12,042 nucleotides of DNA from CAYRQP01 sp964426545 (GCA_964426545.1 CAYRQP010000031.1:1-12042); one strand, 5' to 3'; numbered from the stretch's first letter, positions 1 to 7,870 are shown. The notes: a model not told the origin generated them from the letters alone. A program made the numbers and translations.

Positions 1-8
1 GGTTATGT

Positions 9-640
9 TCAGTAAGCCCTAAAGTACTTATCCGATTCCTTTAGCAGATTACTCTTGAATCTCATTATTTTCTCATAAACGCTGCGTTTCGTCTCCTCAG
101 GGTTGAGAGAAAACTCGCAGGACTCTTCTTATATCATTGATGTGCCAATGCTGTACATAAGGGTTTCACCGTTAATTCCGCTACCTATTTCGCTTCCCAT
201 TTCTACGAGGTTACTAATGCGATAATCACTGAATTCTTCAAAAAACAAAATGAGATCATAAAGGTCTTTCTCACTGCAACGAGAAACTAAAGTTGCTGCC
301 TTCATTTTGAAAATAGTTTCGAGAGAAGCAACTGGTATCCGGTTTTCAACTTATAACATATTCCCGGCTGTATATAACTCTCCATCTATTACTGTGTCCA
401 CAATATACTGATGTTCCTTGTATTCGCATGAAGCCTGATAGAATTGCCCGCTATGTTGTTTTGTCTCGACAGATACACCTATTGATTTAAGCGACTATAC
501 CGCAAGGATTGTTTGCCTGAAGGCACTCTTTGTTTCTGCGAATAGGTCCAAATCATCAGGACTCCCATGACCTGCATAAAAACCACTTAGTGCTGTACCG
601 CCAACCCGCACACAGTCTGTGAGGTTCTGTTGAAATTTCC
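9..640 (-). pseudogene. Decayed AbiEii-type nucleotidyltransferase (DUF1814 family)
   Basis: Read on the minus strand, one frame runs from about 640 to a TGA at 9-11 and translates as an AbiEii/AbiGii-type nucleotidyltransferase, the toxin half of type IV toxin-antitoxin and abortive-infection pairs. The diagnostic N-terminal signature is visible: GGTALSGFYAGH followed by DDLDLF, the nucleotidyltransferase GG...DxD site. Further on is a stretch typical of the family, with 'ASLETIFKMKAATL' and 'SEKDLYDL'. The frame is broken by three nonsense codons: TAG (495-497), TAA (351-353) and TAA (129-131). It shows no frameshift, so decay looks recent and substitution-driven. No start codon is visible; a few dozen N-terminal residues appear lost where the gene abuts the opposing ATPase fragment. 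No AbiEi-like antitoxin gene is present in the window. Family assignment is from motif recognition; loss of function is inferred from the stops. Confidence 0.82.
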
Positions 641-1480
641 CCTTCCAGTTTTAGGAAATTTCTGCTACATAAGGATCTTGGTTTTGATTTTAACACCCCG
701 GAGCCAAGAACAGGCTCTAAACTAAAAGCTGAATTAGATACATATCTTCAAACAGGAGATTTTCCGGCTGTTCAGGGAATTTCGGAACAGCAGCGAATTC
801 AAATTTTGCAGGACTATGTCGAATTGGTTTTGCTCAGAGATATGTAGAGCGGCATAATGTAAATAATACACACGCAGTGCGTCTATTTTCACTCGTACTG
901 CTGCAATCATCGACTTCCCTGTTTTCCGTAAACAAATAGGCAGATTATCTAAAATCACTCGGGCTTTCAGTGGGTAAGGACACTTTGTATGACCTGCTTG
1001 ATTACTTTATAGATGCTTTCCTGCTTATTACAATTCCAATATTCAACTGGTCTATCAGGGTTCGTGAGTCTAACCCGAGAAAAGCATATGCAGTGGATCC
1101 CGGTCTCGCATATGCTGTCTCTCCGTCCGGAGTCGTTAATATAGGTACAAGATTGGAAACCGCTGTATACCACGAACTCCATCGACGAAACGCCGTCACC
1201 CGGAAAGGATACATCTCTTACTACAGAACTCAAAGCGGATATGAGGTGGATTTTATTATAGGAGACCCTATTCAAAACAGCGCATCGATTCTGATTCAGA
1301 TTTGTGCAGATATTTCCGAGCCTAAACCCTTAACAGAGAAGTGTTCTCCTTAGCACAGGCGATGAAGAGCTTGGACTGAATCAATCGCTCCTTATTACTC
1401 AACATGAGCAAAAGTGTATTGAAGTTGAAGAAGGCATGATCGATGTTGTGCCTGCCTGGCGCTGGATGATAAATCGTTAA
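630..1480 (+). pseudogene. Decayed, 5'-truncated AAA ATPase of the DUF4143 family
   Basis: Reading across frames reconstructs the middle and C-terminal part of an ATPase of the AAA_14/DUF4143 family. Recognisable pieces in order are FPL..SFRKFL near 630-664, 'TGDFPAVQG' and 'LQDYVELVLLRD' up to 841, VERHNV from 844, 'GKDTLYDLLDYFIDAFLL', 'RKAYAVDPGLAYA', the nuclease-like 'SYYRTQSGYEVDFI', and a C-terminus VVPAWRWMINR ending at TAA 1478-1480. The N-terminal Walker A region is absent. Damage includes frame changes near 645-650, 842-845, about 1325 and about 1371, plus an in-frame TAG at 937-939. The three downstream frame changes each fit loss of a single base. Family members are usually near 400 residues; about 280 remain. 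The biological role of the family is poorly defined. It is clearly nonfunctional here unless the indels are sequencing errors. Confidence 0.83.
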
Positions 1481-1530
1481 TCGCTATCAATCTGACAAGT
1501 TCGTTGACGAAGTTTACTCCGTCCCGCGGG

Positions 1531-2109
1531 CTATACCGTCAGTTTCTTCCCCTCTTCGAATGCCTTAAGGTTTACTTCGAGGGCTTTCGGGGGTACGCGT
1601 TCGGTTATTGCTTTTATCCAGACACCCTGCTTTATCGGTAGAGAAGAAGCGATGGCACCAATAAGGACAACATTCATCACCCTGACATTACCGAGCTCGA
1701 TTGCCTTTTCATAGGCTTTGACGAGTTGATACGGGATCTCATTCTCTTCAAGCATTTTGTCTATGTCGGGATAAACAGCATGTCCCGTGTTTACAGTCAT
1801 GGGAGTTATTTTCAGGTCGCAGGCGATGAGTTTACCCTCCGGAGATAAGAAGGGTGTCCAGCGGAGGCCTTCCATCTTCTCCAATGCTAAAATCAGGTCC
1901 GCATCACCCTTTTCAACAAGCGGACTGTAGATCTTCTCTCCAAACCGTACATGGCTGGATACGCTTCCGCCACGCTGGGACATCCCGTGGACTTCGCTCT
2001 TCTTGACATCATATCCGGAATACTTTGCAGCGGCACAAAGCACTTCGCTTGTAAGGAGTATCCCCTGACCGCCGGTACCGCAGATAATTACATTTACTAT
2101 TTTTTTCAT
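1531..2109 (-). CDS. iorB: Indolepyruvate ferredoxin oxidoreductase, beta subunit
   Basis: This is the 192-residue gamma-domain subunit of the cytoplasmic two-subunit indolepyruvate (arylpyruvate) oxidoreductase. With IorA it performs CoA-dependent oxidative decarboxylation of 2-oxoacids, giving acyl-CoA, CO2 and reduced ferredoxin. Family hallmarks are the glycine-rich GTGGQGILLTSEVL (residues 11-24) and SEVHGMSQRGGSV (38-50). Length is normal for the family. The start is the ATG at 2107-2109: it is preceded on the minus strand by a strong GGGGGGAG Shine-Dalgarno sequence about 4 bases upstream. An upstream in-frame ATG at 2139 would lie deep inside iorA and adds an unconserved 10-residue tail. 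The gene starts 1 base after the iorA stop codon, implying coupled translation and equimolar subunits. It is the last gene of the operon. No convincing terminator follows; only a 4-bp stem is seen near 1500-1511. Confidence 0.96.
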   Translation of the reverse strand: MKKIVNVIICGTGGQGILLTSEVLCAAAKYSGYDVKKSEVHGMSQRGGSVSSHVRFGEKIYSPLVEKGDADLILALEKMEGLRWTPFLSPEGKLIACDLKITPMTVNTGHAVYPDIDKMLEENEIPYQLVKAYEKAIELGNVRVMNVVLIGAIASSLPIKQGVWIKAITERVPPKALEVNLKAFEEGKKLTV

Positions 2110-2110
2110 G

Positions 2111-3892
2111 TCACTCCCCCCTTTCGAGAGAAATCGCATCTACGGGACACACCTGTACGCAGAGGTTGCAGTCGGGCCAGCAGAGCATAGGGGTTATTTC
2201 AGGTTTTTCGTCATCTCCCCAACTGATTGCGGGGCATCCGAGTTTCATGCAGAGGCGGCACCCGATACATCTGTCTTTATCGACTATTGCCGTGTTGCTC
2301 TGTTTCGGGCGGTAGCACATGATGCAGGGACGTTTTGTGATGATTACCGACAATTCCTCCCGTGCCATTTCTTCCTTGAATAGCTTTTCTATAGCGGGAA
2401 GGTCATGCGGGTCGATTACATGAACATGTTTTACGCCGCAGGCTTTTGCTATTTCCTCCATATCGAGTACGGGAGCAGGTTCTCCTTTGAGGTTTTTCCC
2501 AGTAGTGGGATTTTCCTGCCCGCCTGTCATGGCTGTAAGGCTGTTGTCCATAATCATCACGGTGCCGGTGTTGCCGTTGTAAACCATGTCTATCAAACCG
2601 GTTATGCCGGAATGGACAAATGTGGATTCGCCTATTGCCGATACGAGCCTGTTTAACTGGTCTCTTCCCGTTGCCTTTTCTATTCCGCTGAGAACTCCGA
2701 TTGCCGCGCCCATGCAGACGGTTGTTTCCAGTGCGTTATAGGGCGGCATGAGACCGAGCGTGTAGCACCCGATATCGCCTGTGGAGCTTCTTCCGAGTTT
2801 ACTGAGAATGTAGAAAGCTCCCCTATGGGGACATCCCGGGCAAAGGGCAGGCGGGCGTGCCGGAAGTTTTACCTCTTGGAAAGTGAGCGGGATTTCGGTT
2901 CCGGGTTTCAATCCTGTTCTCACGAGTTCGGGATTAAGCTCTCCTTCTATCGGTATGTACTTTTTCCCGTGGGCATCAATGAGAAACTTCGACCGAATTT
3001 GTTCTTCGAGGAAGGGTTCGTTCTCTTCTACAAAAATTACTTTCGACACCATACCTATAAACTTCTCTATCAGTTTCCAGGGTAGCGGATTGCATATACC
3101 AATTTTAAGGACTGATGCTTCGGGATATACTTCCTTCACATACTGATATGAGACTCCGCCCGTAATTATTCCTATTTCCTTGTTCCCTAGTTCTATGCGG
3201 TTGAGGGGGCTATCTGCACCGTACTCTGAGAGTTTAAGCAGTCTTGCTTCCACTTTGGTGTGCATCTTCCTGGCGTTTGATGGGATTGGCACATACTTGG
3301 CAATATTCTTCTCGTATCCTGTTATATCTACTTCTTTTCGCGGTCCTACTTCTACCAGGCTCTTCGAGTGGCAGATTCGCGTTGTGAGTCTGATAAGCAC
3401 AGGAGTGTCGAACTCTTCTGATATTTTAATCGCTTCGCCAACCATATCTTTGGCTTCCTGGCTGTCTGAAGGCTCAAGAACAATAACCTTAGCGGCTTTG
3501 CCCATAAGGCGGTTGTCCTGTTCATTCTGGCTCGAATGCATGCTTGGATCGTCGGCTGTAATTATTACCATTCCGCCTTTGACGCCTAGATAGCTGAGAG
3601 TGAACAAGGGGTCGGCGGCAACATTGAGACCGACATGTTTCATGGCACAGAGCACTCGGGCTCCTGCAAAGGATGCGCCGGCAACAACTTCCAGACTCAC
3701 CTTTTCATTAGGTGCCCACTGGCAGTCTATTTCATCATACTCTTCTGCAACAGTTTCGAGTATTTCCGTGGAGGGCGTACCGGGGTATGCAGCGGCAAAA
3801 TGTACGCCATATTCCCATGCCCCTCTTGCAATTGCTTCGTTACCGGAGAGAAGCAGTACCCCTGAATCGACGGTGTTGAGTTTCTTCTTCAT
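2111..3892 (-). CDS. iorA: Indolepyruvate ferredoxin oxidoreductase, alpha subunit (TPP and ferredoxin-domain subunit)
   Basis: This 593-residue catalytic subunit binds thiamine pyrophosphate and 4Fe-4S clusters. The N-terminal pyrimidine-binding domain carries LLSGNEAIARGAWE and AAAYPGTPSTEI (about 14-44). The middle has CPGCPHRGAF (351-360), and the TPP-binding domain has GDIGCYTLG (372-380), AIGESTFVHSGITGL (419-433) and DNSLTAMTGGQ (449-459). The C-terminal bacterial-ferredoxin domain has two Cys sets: C542/C545/C548/C553 and C571/C575/C578/C582. The second set opens with a C-x3-C spacing (CWPDC) rather than the usual C-x2-C. The TPP motif reads GES where GDS is usual, so the Mg-ligand Asp is Glu. 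Both quirks are conservative and the protein looks intact. The start ATG at 3890-3892 has an upstream AAAGG and lies 12 bases after the buk stop. Aromatic 2-oxoacids are the known substrates of the family; exact specificity here is not readable from sequence. Confidence 0.96.
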   Translation of the reverse strand: MKKKLNTVDSGVLLLSGNEAIARGAWEYGVHFAAAYPGTPSTEILETVAEEYDEIDCQWAPNEKVSLEVVAGASFAGARVLCAMKHVGLNVAADPLFTLSYLGVKGGMVIITADDPSMHSSQNEQDNRLMGKAAKVIVLEPSDSQEAKDMVGEAIKISEEFDTPVLIRLTTRICHSKSLVEVGPRKEVDITGYEKNIAKYVPIPSNARKMHTKVEARLLKLSEYGADSPLNRIELGNKEIGIITGGVSYQYVKEVYPEASVLKIGICNPLPWKLIEKFIGMVSKVIFVEENEPFLEEQIRSKFLIDAHGKKYIPIEGELNPELVRTGLKPGTEIPLTFQEVKLPARPPALCPGCPHRGAFYILSKLGRSSTGDIGCYTLGLMPPYNALETTVCMGAAIGVLSGIEKATGRDQLNRLVSAIGESTFVHSGITGLIDMVYNGNTGTVMIMDNSLTAMTGGQENPTTGKNLKGEPAPVLDMEEIAKACGVKHVHVIDPHDLPAIEKLFKEEMAREELSVIITKRPCIMCYRPKQSNTAIVDKDRCIGCRLCMKLGCPAISWGDDEKPEITPMLCWPDCNLCVQVCPVDAISLERGE

Positions 3893-3904
3893 AAACGCCT
3901 TTCA

Positions 3905-4987
3905 TCAACTGTATATTTTTACGTCTTCAATTCCATTTAGTACGCGATGAACTCCGAGCATGAGTGCTTCAAGTTCTTTTTCACCGGGAAATATTATTAT
4001 GTCAGTAATCAATCCGAGATTATCTGTCAGCCTGTCGGTAATCCACGGCTCATGAGCCACCCCCCCCGTAATGACAATTGCATCGACGCGGCATTGCAGA
4101 GCGGCAGCCATTGCTCCAGCTTCTTTTGTTATCTGATACACAAAGGCATCGAGCGCTTTTCTGCATTCAGTCTCTCCCGCCTTGGCGCGGGCGATTATTT
4201 CCCCGACATAGTCGGTTCCTGTATATGCGTATAAGCCGCCTTCTTTGAGGAGTTTCTTCTTGAGGTCCTTCCAGGTGTAATCGTTTTTCAGGCAAAGTTT
4301 TACGAGCCCTGTTGTCGGAAGTGCCCCGGCCCTCTGAGGGCTGAACGGACCGCCGTCGTTGGCACCGCTTGTGTCTATCATCCTGCCCTGCCGCAACGCA
4401 TTAATTGAAATGCCACTCCCGAGATGGATTACTACCATGTTCAGTTTACTGAAGTCTTTTTGTAGTTTTTCTGCTGCTTTATAGGCGACCATTCTGATGT
4501 TCAGGGCGTGGCTCAGGCTGGGACGCTGCAGCTCTGGAAGTCCTGAATACCGTGCTTCATCTATCATCTCATCTACACATACGGGATCCACGAAGTATGC
4601 GGTCAGCCCGGCTTCTTCTGCTATTTCGAACGCTATTGCAGCACCGAGATTGGATGGGTGGTCTGCCTGAAGTGTTTCCCCGTCGATTATGTCATCTATT
4701 AAGGCTCTGTTTACTTCGTATGTCCCGCTTTGAAGGGGTTTGAAAGCTCCTCCGCGGGCTACGACAGCAAACAGGTCCTTTGTGCTGTATCCTGCTTCTG
4801 ACAGTGACTGTAGAATCAGATTCTTCCTGAAAGGTGTCTGACTGTAGGTTGTATCGAAATTGCCGAGTTCTTCGGGAGTATGCCTGATGCTCTTTTCAAA
4901 GATGAGTTCTGTGCGCCTGAAAAGCCCGACTTTGGTGGAAGACCCACCGGGGTTTATTGCGAGGATTATCTTATCGTCTTCTGTCAT
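3905..4987 (-). CDS. buk: Butyrate kinase (acyl-phosphate:ADP phosphotransferase)
   Basis: This 360-residue cytoplasmic kinase of the ASKHA/acetokinase superfamily converts butyryl- or branched/aryl-acyl-phosphate plus ADP to the free acid plus ATP. Visible family motifs are INPGGSSTK (11-19, phosphate 1), VARGGAF (76-82), HPSNLGAA (110-117), HLGSGISI (188-195), DTSGANDGGPFSPQRAGALP (205-224), ITGGVAH (306-312) and FPGEKELEAL (333-342). Length is typical for Buk. The start is ATG 4985-4987: the codon overlaps the ptb stop as ATGA, a classic translational-coupling junction, and the protein then begins just before the conserved INPGG motif. A longer reading from 5137 would add 50 unconserved residues buried in ptb. 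The acyl group is not necessarily butyrate: pairing with iorAB suggests aryl- or branched-acyl-phosphate. Confidence 0.96.
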   Translation of the reverse strand: MTEDDKIILAINPGGSSTKVGLFRRTELIFEKSIRHTPEELGNFDTTYSQTPFRKNLILQSLSEAGYSTKDLFAVVARGGAFKPLQSGTYEVNRALIDDIIDGETLQADHPSNLGAAIAFEIAEEAGLTAYFVDPVCVDEMIDEARYSGLPELQRPSLSHALNIRMVAYKAAEKLQKDFSKLNMVVIHLGSGISINALRQGRMIDTSGANDGGPFSPQRAGALPTTGLVKLCLKNDYTWKDLKKKLLKEGGLYAYTGTDYVGEIIARAKAGETECRKALDAFVYQITKEAGAMAAALQCRVDAIVITGGVAHEPWITDRLTDNLGLITDIIIFPGEKELEALMLGVHRVLNGIEDVKIYS

Positions 4988-5883
4988 TTTGTACTGCCGG
5001 CCACTACTACACCAAGGGCAAGTGAATTGAGTTTTGTTTGCGGGGTGTCTGAGCGTGAGAGCATGACAACCGGAGCGGATGCTCCCATGACCAGTCCGCT
5101 TATCTCCGCATCTGCCATATACATAAGAGCCTTGCACATGATGTTGCCGGTTGCTATGTCCGGTACAATCAGTATGTCGGCTTTTCCTGCTACCGGACCT
5201 GTTATCTTTTTAATCTCTGCGGATTCCGGGTCAAGTGCTCCGTCGACAGCGACGGGTCCGAGAGTGTCGCATCCTTCTATTCCCTCTTCTGCTATTTCTG
5301 CAAACATGACCGTTTCAGGCATTTTTGGGTTGACTGCTTCTACAGCTGACAGAAGGGCGACCTTGGGTCTTTCGATGCCCATCTTTACTGTCATCTCCAC
5401 GGCATTCTGGATTATCTGTTTTAACTCGTCTTTTCCGGGTCTGATGTTCATTCCGCCATCGCTTACCATAATCATTTTATCCATCACAGGGGTTTTAACT
5501 GCTACTACATGACTGAGTACCCTGCCTGTTCTGAGCCCTACCTCATCATCGAGAAGGGCTTTAAGAAACACAGATGTCTTCAACATTCCCTTCATCAGGA
5601 AAGTCGCTTTACCCGTACTTACGAGTTCAACCGCTTTCAGAGCTGCTTCTTTTTCGTTCTCGGCGTCGATGATGGTCATTTCCGGTGGGATTTCTCTTCC
5701 GAGTAATGCAAGGGTTTCAAGCACTTTCTCCCTTGGCGCAATTATTACCGCTTCTGCTTCTCCCTCGTCGATAGCCATGAGCAGTGCTTCAATTGTTGCC
5801 CTGTCGAAACCCATGGGGACTGCTACTTTAGCATCTTCGATATCCACAGCTGCTTTTCTTATTTCTTCGAAAGTTTTGAACAA
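4984..5883 (-). CDS. ptb: Phosphate butyryltransferase (phosphotransacylase)
   Basis: This cytoplasmic enzyme of about 299 residues exchanges the CoA of acyl-CoA for phosphate, feeding acyl-phosphate to Buk. Family signatures are FLMKGMLKTSVFLKALL (about 95-111), VSDGGMNIRPG (140-150), LLSAVEAVNPKMPET (178-192), GPVAVDGALD (209-218), VPDIATGN (240-247) and a C-terminal RSDTPQTKLNSLAL (277-290). The preferred start is TTG at 5881-5883, giving MFKTFEEIRKAA. It lies 5 bases after GGCGGGTGA, a near-consensus Shine-Dalgarno. Alternatives are GTG at 5892, which would destroy that site, or ATG at 5943, which lies upstream of the predicted transcription start. This is the first gene of the ptb-buk-iorA-iorB operon, with a predicted 5' leader of about 40 bases. 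Substrate chain type is not determinable from sequence. Confidence 0.94.
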   Translation of the reverse strand: MFKTFEEIRKAAVDIEDAKVAVPMGFDRATIEALLMAIDEGEAEAVIIAPREKVLETLALLGREIPPEMTIIDAENEKEAALKAVELVSTGKATFLMKGMLKTSVFLKALLDDEVGLRTGRVLSHVVAVKTPVMDKMIMVSDGGMNIRPGKDELKQIIQNAVEMTVKMGIERPKVALLSAVEAVNPKMPETVMFAEIAEEGIEGCDTLGPVAVDGALDPESAEIKKITGPVAGKADILIVPDIATGNIMCKALMYMADAEISGLVMGASAPVVMLSRSDTPQTKLNSLALGVVVAGSTK

Positions 5884-5932
5884 GTTATTCACCCGCCTTT
5901 TATGATTTGTTCTTGATGAAAATGAATAACCT

Positions 5933-5962
5933 ATTATATGCAATTTTTCTTGTGTTTATCAA
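5933..5962 (-). promoter_or_regulatory. Sigma-70-like promoter of the ptb-buk-iorAB operon
   Basis: On the minus strand there is a TTGATA -35 box (5957-5962), an 18-base A-rich spacer, and a perfect TATAAT -10 box (5933-5938). Transcription would begin near 5926, leaving about 43 bases to the TTG start of ptb. Position and orientation match the only long operon on this strand. No clear operator palindrome was seen around it. Confidence 0.62.
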
Positions 5963-6057
5963 GATGGCGGGAGTGTGTATATTTAGTTGACGGCTTTTCG
6001 TTTGATGAGTGTTTTCATCGTGCGCAGATGCAAGAGAATGGATTAAAGAAAATAGTT

Positions 6058-7119
6058 ATGTCTAAAGTTACGCATACACCTGAACTTGTGCAGATAGAGG
6101 GAATAAAGGGATTCGGCAGTTGTGAATACTGCAGCAGTGTTCATGGAGCAGAAGCGTCCATTCTTCGTGCCATCGGCGAAGCCCTTTCCTACGATGAACT
6201 TATCTGTTACAGCAGTTTTGCCTTCAAAACCGGAATACACAGGGACTTGTGTCCGAGTGCCGGCCATCCCGCCTGCGGATATAGCTGTCTCGACAGCAAA
6301 ATGGGTTCCCTCCCGTGGAAACTGAAATGTTTCACGGCATTCCCCTGGGGAGAGCAGAGAACGGAAGAAGAACGAAGGGCTTTTGAAGCTGATGTCTGTA
6401 ATGCGGTTAGAGAGAGTATCGACCTCGGAATACCGGTACATTACGGCAGCGAGGAGGATGGTCTTATCATCGGATACGCCGATGACGGAAGGCGGTGGTG
6501 GTGCATTCATCCCTACCATAAGTCTGGCGGGGAACCTTTCTGGTTCGATGAGTCAGACGGGTTTGCCTGTGGTGGTGATAAATGGCCATGGAACATCATT
6601 GTCTGGAATGAACCAAAAAAAGCGGAAGACCTGGCTGACAACATGGAATTGACAGTAAACGCCCTCCGCCGAGCTGTCGATATGTGGCACTGCACTGATA
6701 AGATCGATGATGTCTATTTCACGGGGGACTCAGCTTATGAACATTGGCTGAACTGGCTCCGCGGTTGCAACAGCAGAAGTGATGCTGCGAACAAAGCTGG
6801 CATGCAGGGAAACGGATGGTGCTTCTGTGTGCTTAATCACTGTAGGAACATTGCGGCCGAATGGCTGGAAGCAAAAGCAAATGATTTCGATATGTATGCT
6901 AGAATGCAGCTACTTCTGGCTGCTGATAATTACCGCTTTCTTTCTGACAGCTGTTTGAAAGGACTGGATTCGACCTGGCAGATAACGCCCACTTCCGGAG
7001 ACTTTGACAAATGGACCACTGAAATGCGCGGGGAACAGATTAGGCGGCTCGAATCTGCCCGTACTTATGACAGATTGGCTATTACGGCTATAGAAAATGC
7101 ACTCGGTAAATTGGATTGA
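6058..7119 (+). CDS. Cys/Trp-rich protein resembling the BtrH N-terminal / C39-like peptidase fold
   Basis: This is a 353-residue soluble protein with no signal peptide or membrane segment. Residues 18-190 resemble the BtrH_N/C39-like papain-fold family: a candidate Cys-containing helix (GSCEYCSSVHGAEASILRAIG, C22 and C25), SYDELICYSSFAFK (44-57), and a GIPVHYG...LIIGYADDGRRWW block (124-148) followed by an IHPYH turn. The C-terminal half looks alpha-helical (for example GWCFCVLNHCRNIAAEWL) and is not recognised. Sixteen Cys and fifteen Trp residues are unusually many for this length, including CEYC and WCFC pairs. I chose the ATG at 6058; the frame stays open to an ATG at 5938, but those extra 40 residues are low in family-like features and overlap the divergent ptb promoter. 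An ATG at 6028 is also possible. Neither start has a strong Shine-Dalgarno. A TTGACG at 5987 could be a -35 element but no good -10 follows. Function is unknown; catalysis is unproven. Confidence 0.72.
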   Translation: MSKVTHTPELVQIEGIKGFGSCEYCSSVHGAEASILRAIGEALSYDELICYSSFAFKTGIHRDLCPSAGHPACGYSCLDSKMGSLPWKLKCFTAFPWGEQRTEEERRAFEADVCNAVRESIDLGIPVHYGSEEDGLIIGYADDGRRWWCIHPYHKSGGEPFWFDESDGFACGGDKWPWNIIVWNEPKKAEDLADNMELTVNALRRAVDMWHCTDKIDDVYFTGDSAYEHWLNWLRGCNSRSDAANKAGMQGNGWCFCVLNHCRNIAAEWLEAKANDFDMYARMQLLLAADNYRFLSDSCLKGLDSTWQITPTSGDFDKWTTEMRGEQIRRLESARTYDRLAITAIENALGKLD

Positions 7120-7186
7120 TAACTGCCCATAGGGATTTGTGTTTAACAAAGGGGTGTAAATATATGCAGGGCATAGAATTACTCTG

Positions 7187-7870
7187 ATGAATACAGAAGA
7201 ACTGACAGAACTCTTTTTGTCCCATAATGGAATCCTCTTTGACTTCGACGGTGTGCTGGCAAACAGTGAGCCTTACTTTCGAAAAGCATGGAATCTTACT
7301 CTAAAACCTTATGGACACTTTGTGTCTGAAGAGGATTACTGGCATTACTGGGCATCTCTCGGGGAAGGCATTGAGGGTGAAATTCGCAGGCACGGACTAA
7401 CCGGCTTGGGTGTAGATGCTCTTAAGGCGAGACAGAAGTCTCTCTACCGTGAATATGTAAACAATGGAGATATTCCTTTGTTCCCTTTTGCCGCAGAACT
7501 GCTTCGCACGCTCATGCTGCCGGTTTTCTTTGGTCGTTTTCCATTCGGAATTGCTTCCAACTCCGATGCTGATATCATTGGATCTATTCTTCTAAGCGGT
7601 GGTGCCTGCCTGCCGCCTATTACAGGCGGAACGGGCCTGAGGAAGAAACCTGCGCCTGATATCTTCCTGAAAGCCGCGGCAGAACTTGACTTACCACCGT
7701 CTGAAATTATTGTCTTCGAAGATTCGCAAAAAGGTATAGACGCTTCTGATTCAGGCGGTTTTACATCTGTCCTTGTTTCAAATAAACTGAATACTGATAT
7801 TGATATCAACTGCTCTTGTATAGTGAGTGGGTTAGATGTTATTTTAAATGGTTGTATTCGAGCCATGTAG
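7187..7870 (+). CDS. HAD-superfamily hydrolase, subfamily IA (phosphatase or beta-phosphoglucomutase-like)
   Basis: This 227-residue cytoplasmic protein has all four HAD motifs: motif I FDFDGVLANSEP (nucleophile D19, acid/base D21), motif II IASNSD (S124), motif III lysine in LRKKPAPDIF (K153/K154), and motif IV IVFEDSQKGIDAS (E178/D179). The region from about 28 to 100 between motifs I and II is the helical C1 cap typical of subfamily IA. The family hydrolyses small phosphate esters such as sugar phosphates or phosphoglycolate, or interconverts sugar phosphates. The substrate cannot be named from sequence. The gene lies 67 bases after the BtrH-like gene and 16 before the first membrane-protein gene, so it is probably co-transcribed with the latter. 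No strong Shine-Dalgarno precedes the ATG. Confidence 0.92.
   Translation: MNTEELTELFLSHNGILFDFDGVLANSEPYFRKAWNLTLKPYGHFVSEEDYWHYWASLGEGIEGEIRRHGLTGLGVDALKARQKSLYREYVNNGDIPLFPFAAELLRTLMLPVFFGRFPFGIASNSDADIIGSILLSGGACLPPITGGTGLRKKPAPDIFLKAAAELDLPPSEIIVFEDSQKGIDASDSGGFTSVLVSNKLNTDIDINCSCIVSGLDVILNGCIRAM

Noticed and set aside
129..497. Stop-codon recoding (readthrough) in the AbiEii-like frame
   Set aside because: Both TAG and TAA occur, neighbouring genes use TAG, TAA and TGA as ordinary stops, and the gene also lacks its 5' end, so simple decay is more likely.
1495..1515. Possible terminator hairpin after iorB
   Set aside because: Only a 4-bp perfect stem (TTCG/CGAA) broken by a mismatch, with no T-run in either direction.
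4988..5137. Longer butyrate kinase start at 5137
   Set aside because: It would add 50 residues encoded by the antiparallel-phase part of ptb with no Buk similarity; the ATGA junction at 4984-4987 explains the start better.
5987..6015. Plus-strand promoter for the BtrH-like gene from TTGACG at 5987
   Set aside because: A good -35 match but no credible -10 hexamer at 16-18 bases downstream.
5938..6057. Longer N-terminus for the BtrH-like protein from the ATG at 5938
   Set aside because: The extra 40 residues overlap the divergent ptb promoter, have no ribosome site and show no family-like sequence; the ATG at 6058 is preferred, with 6028 as an alternative.
7124..7172. TGCCC/GGGCA pair between the BtrH-like and HAD genes as a terminator
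   Set aside because: Only 5 bp with a loop of about 39 bases and no T-tract; expected by chance.
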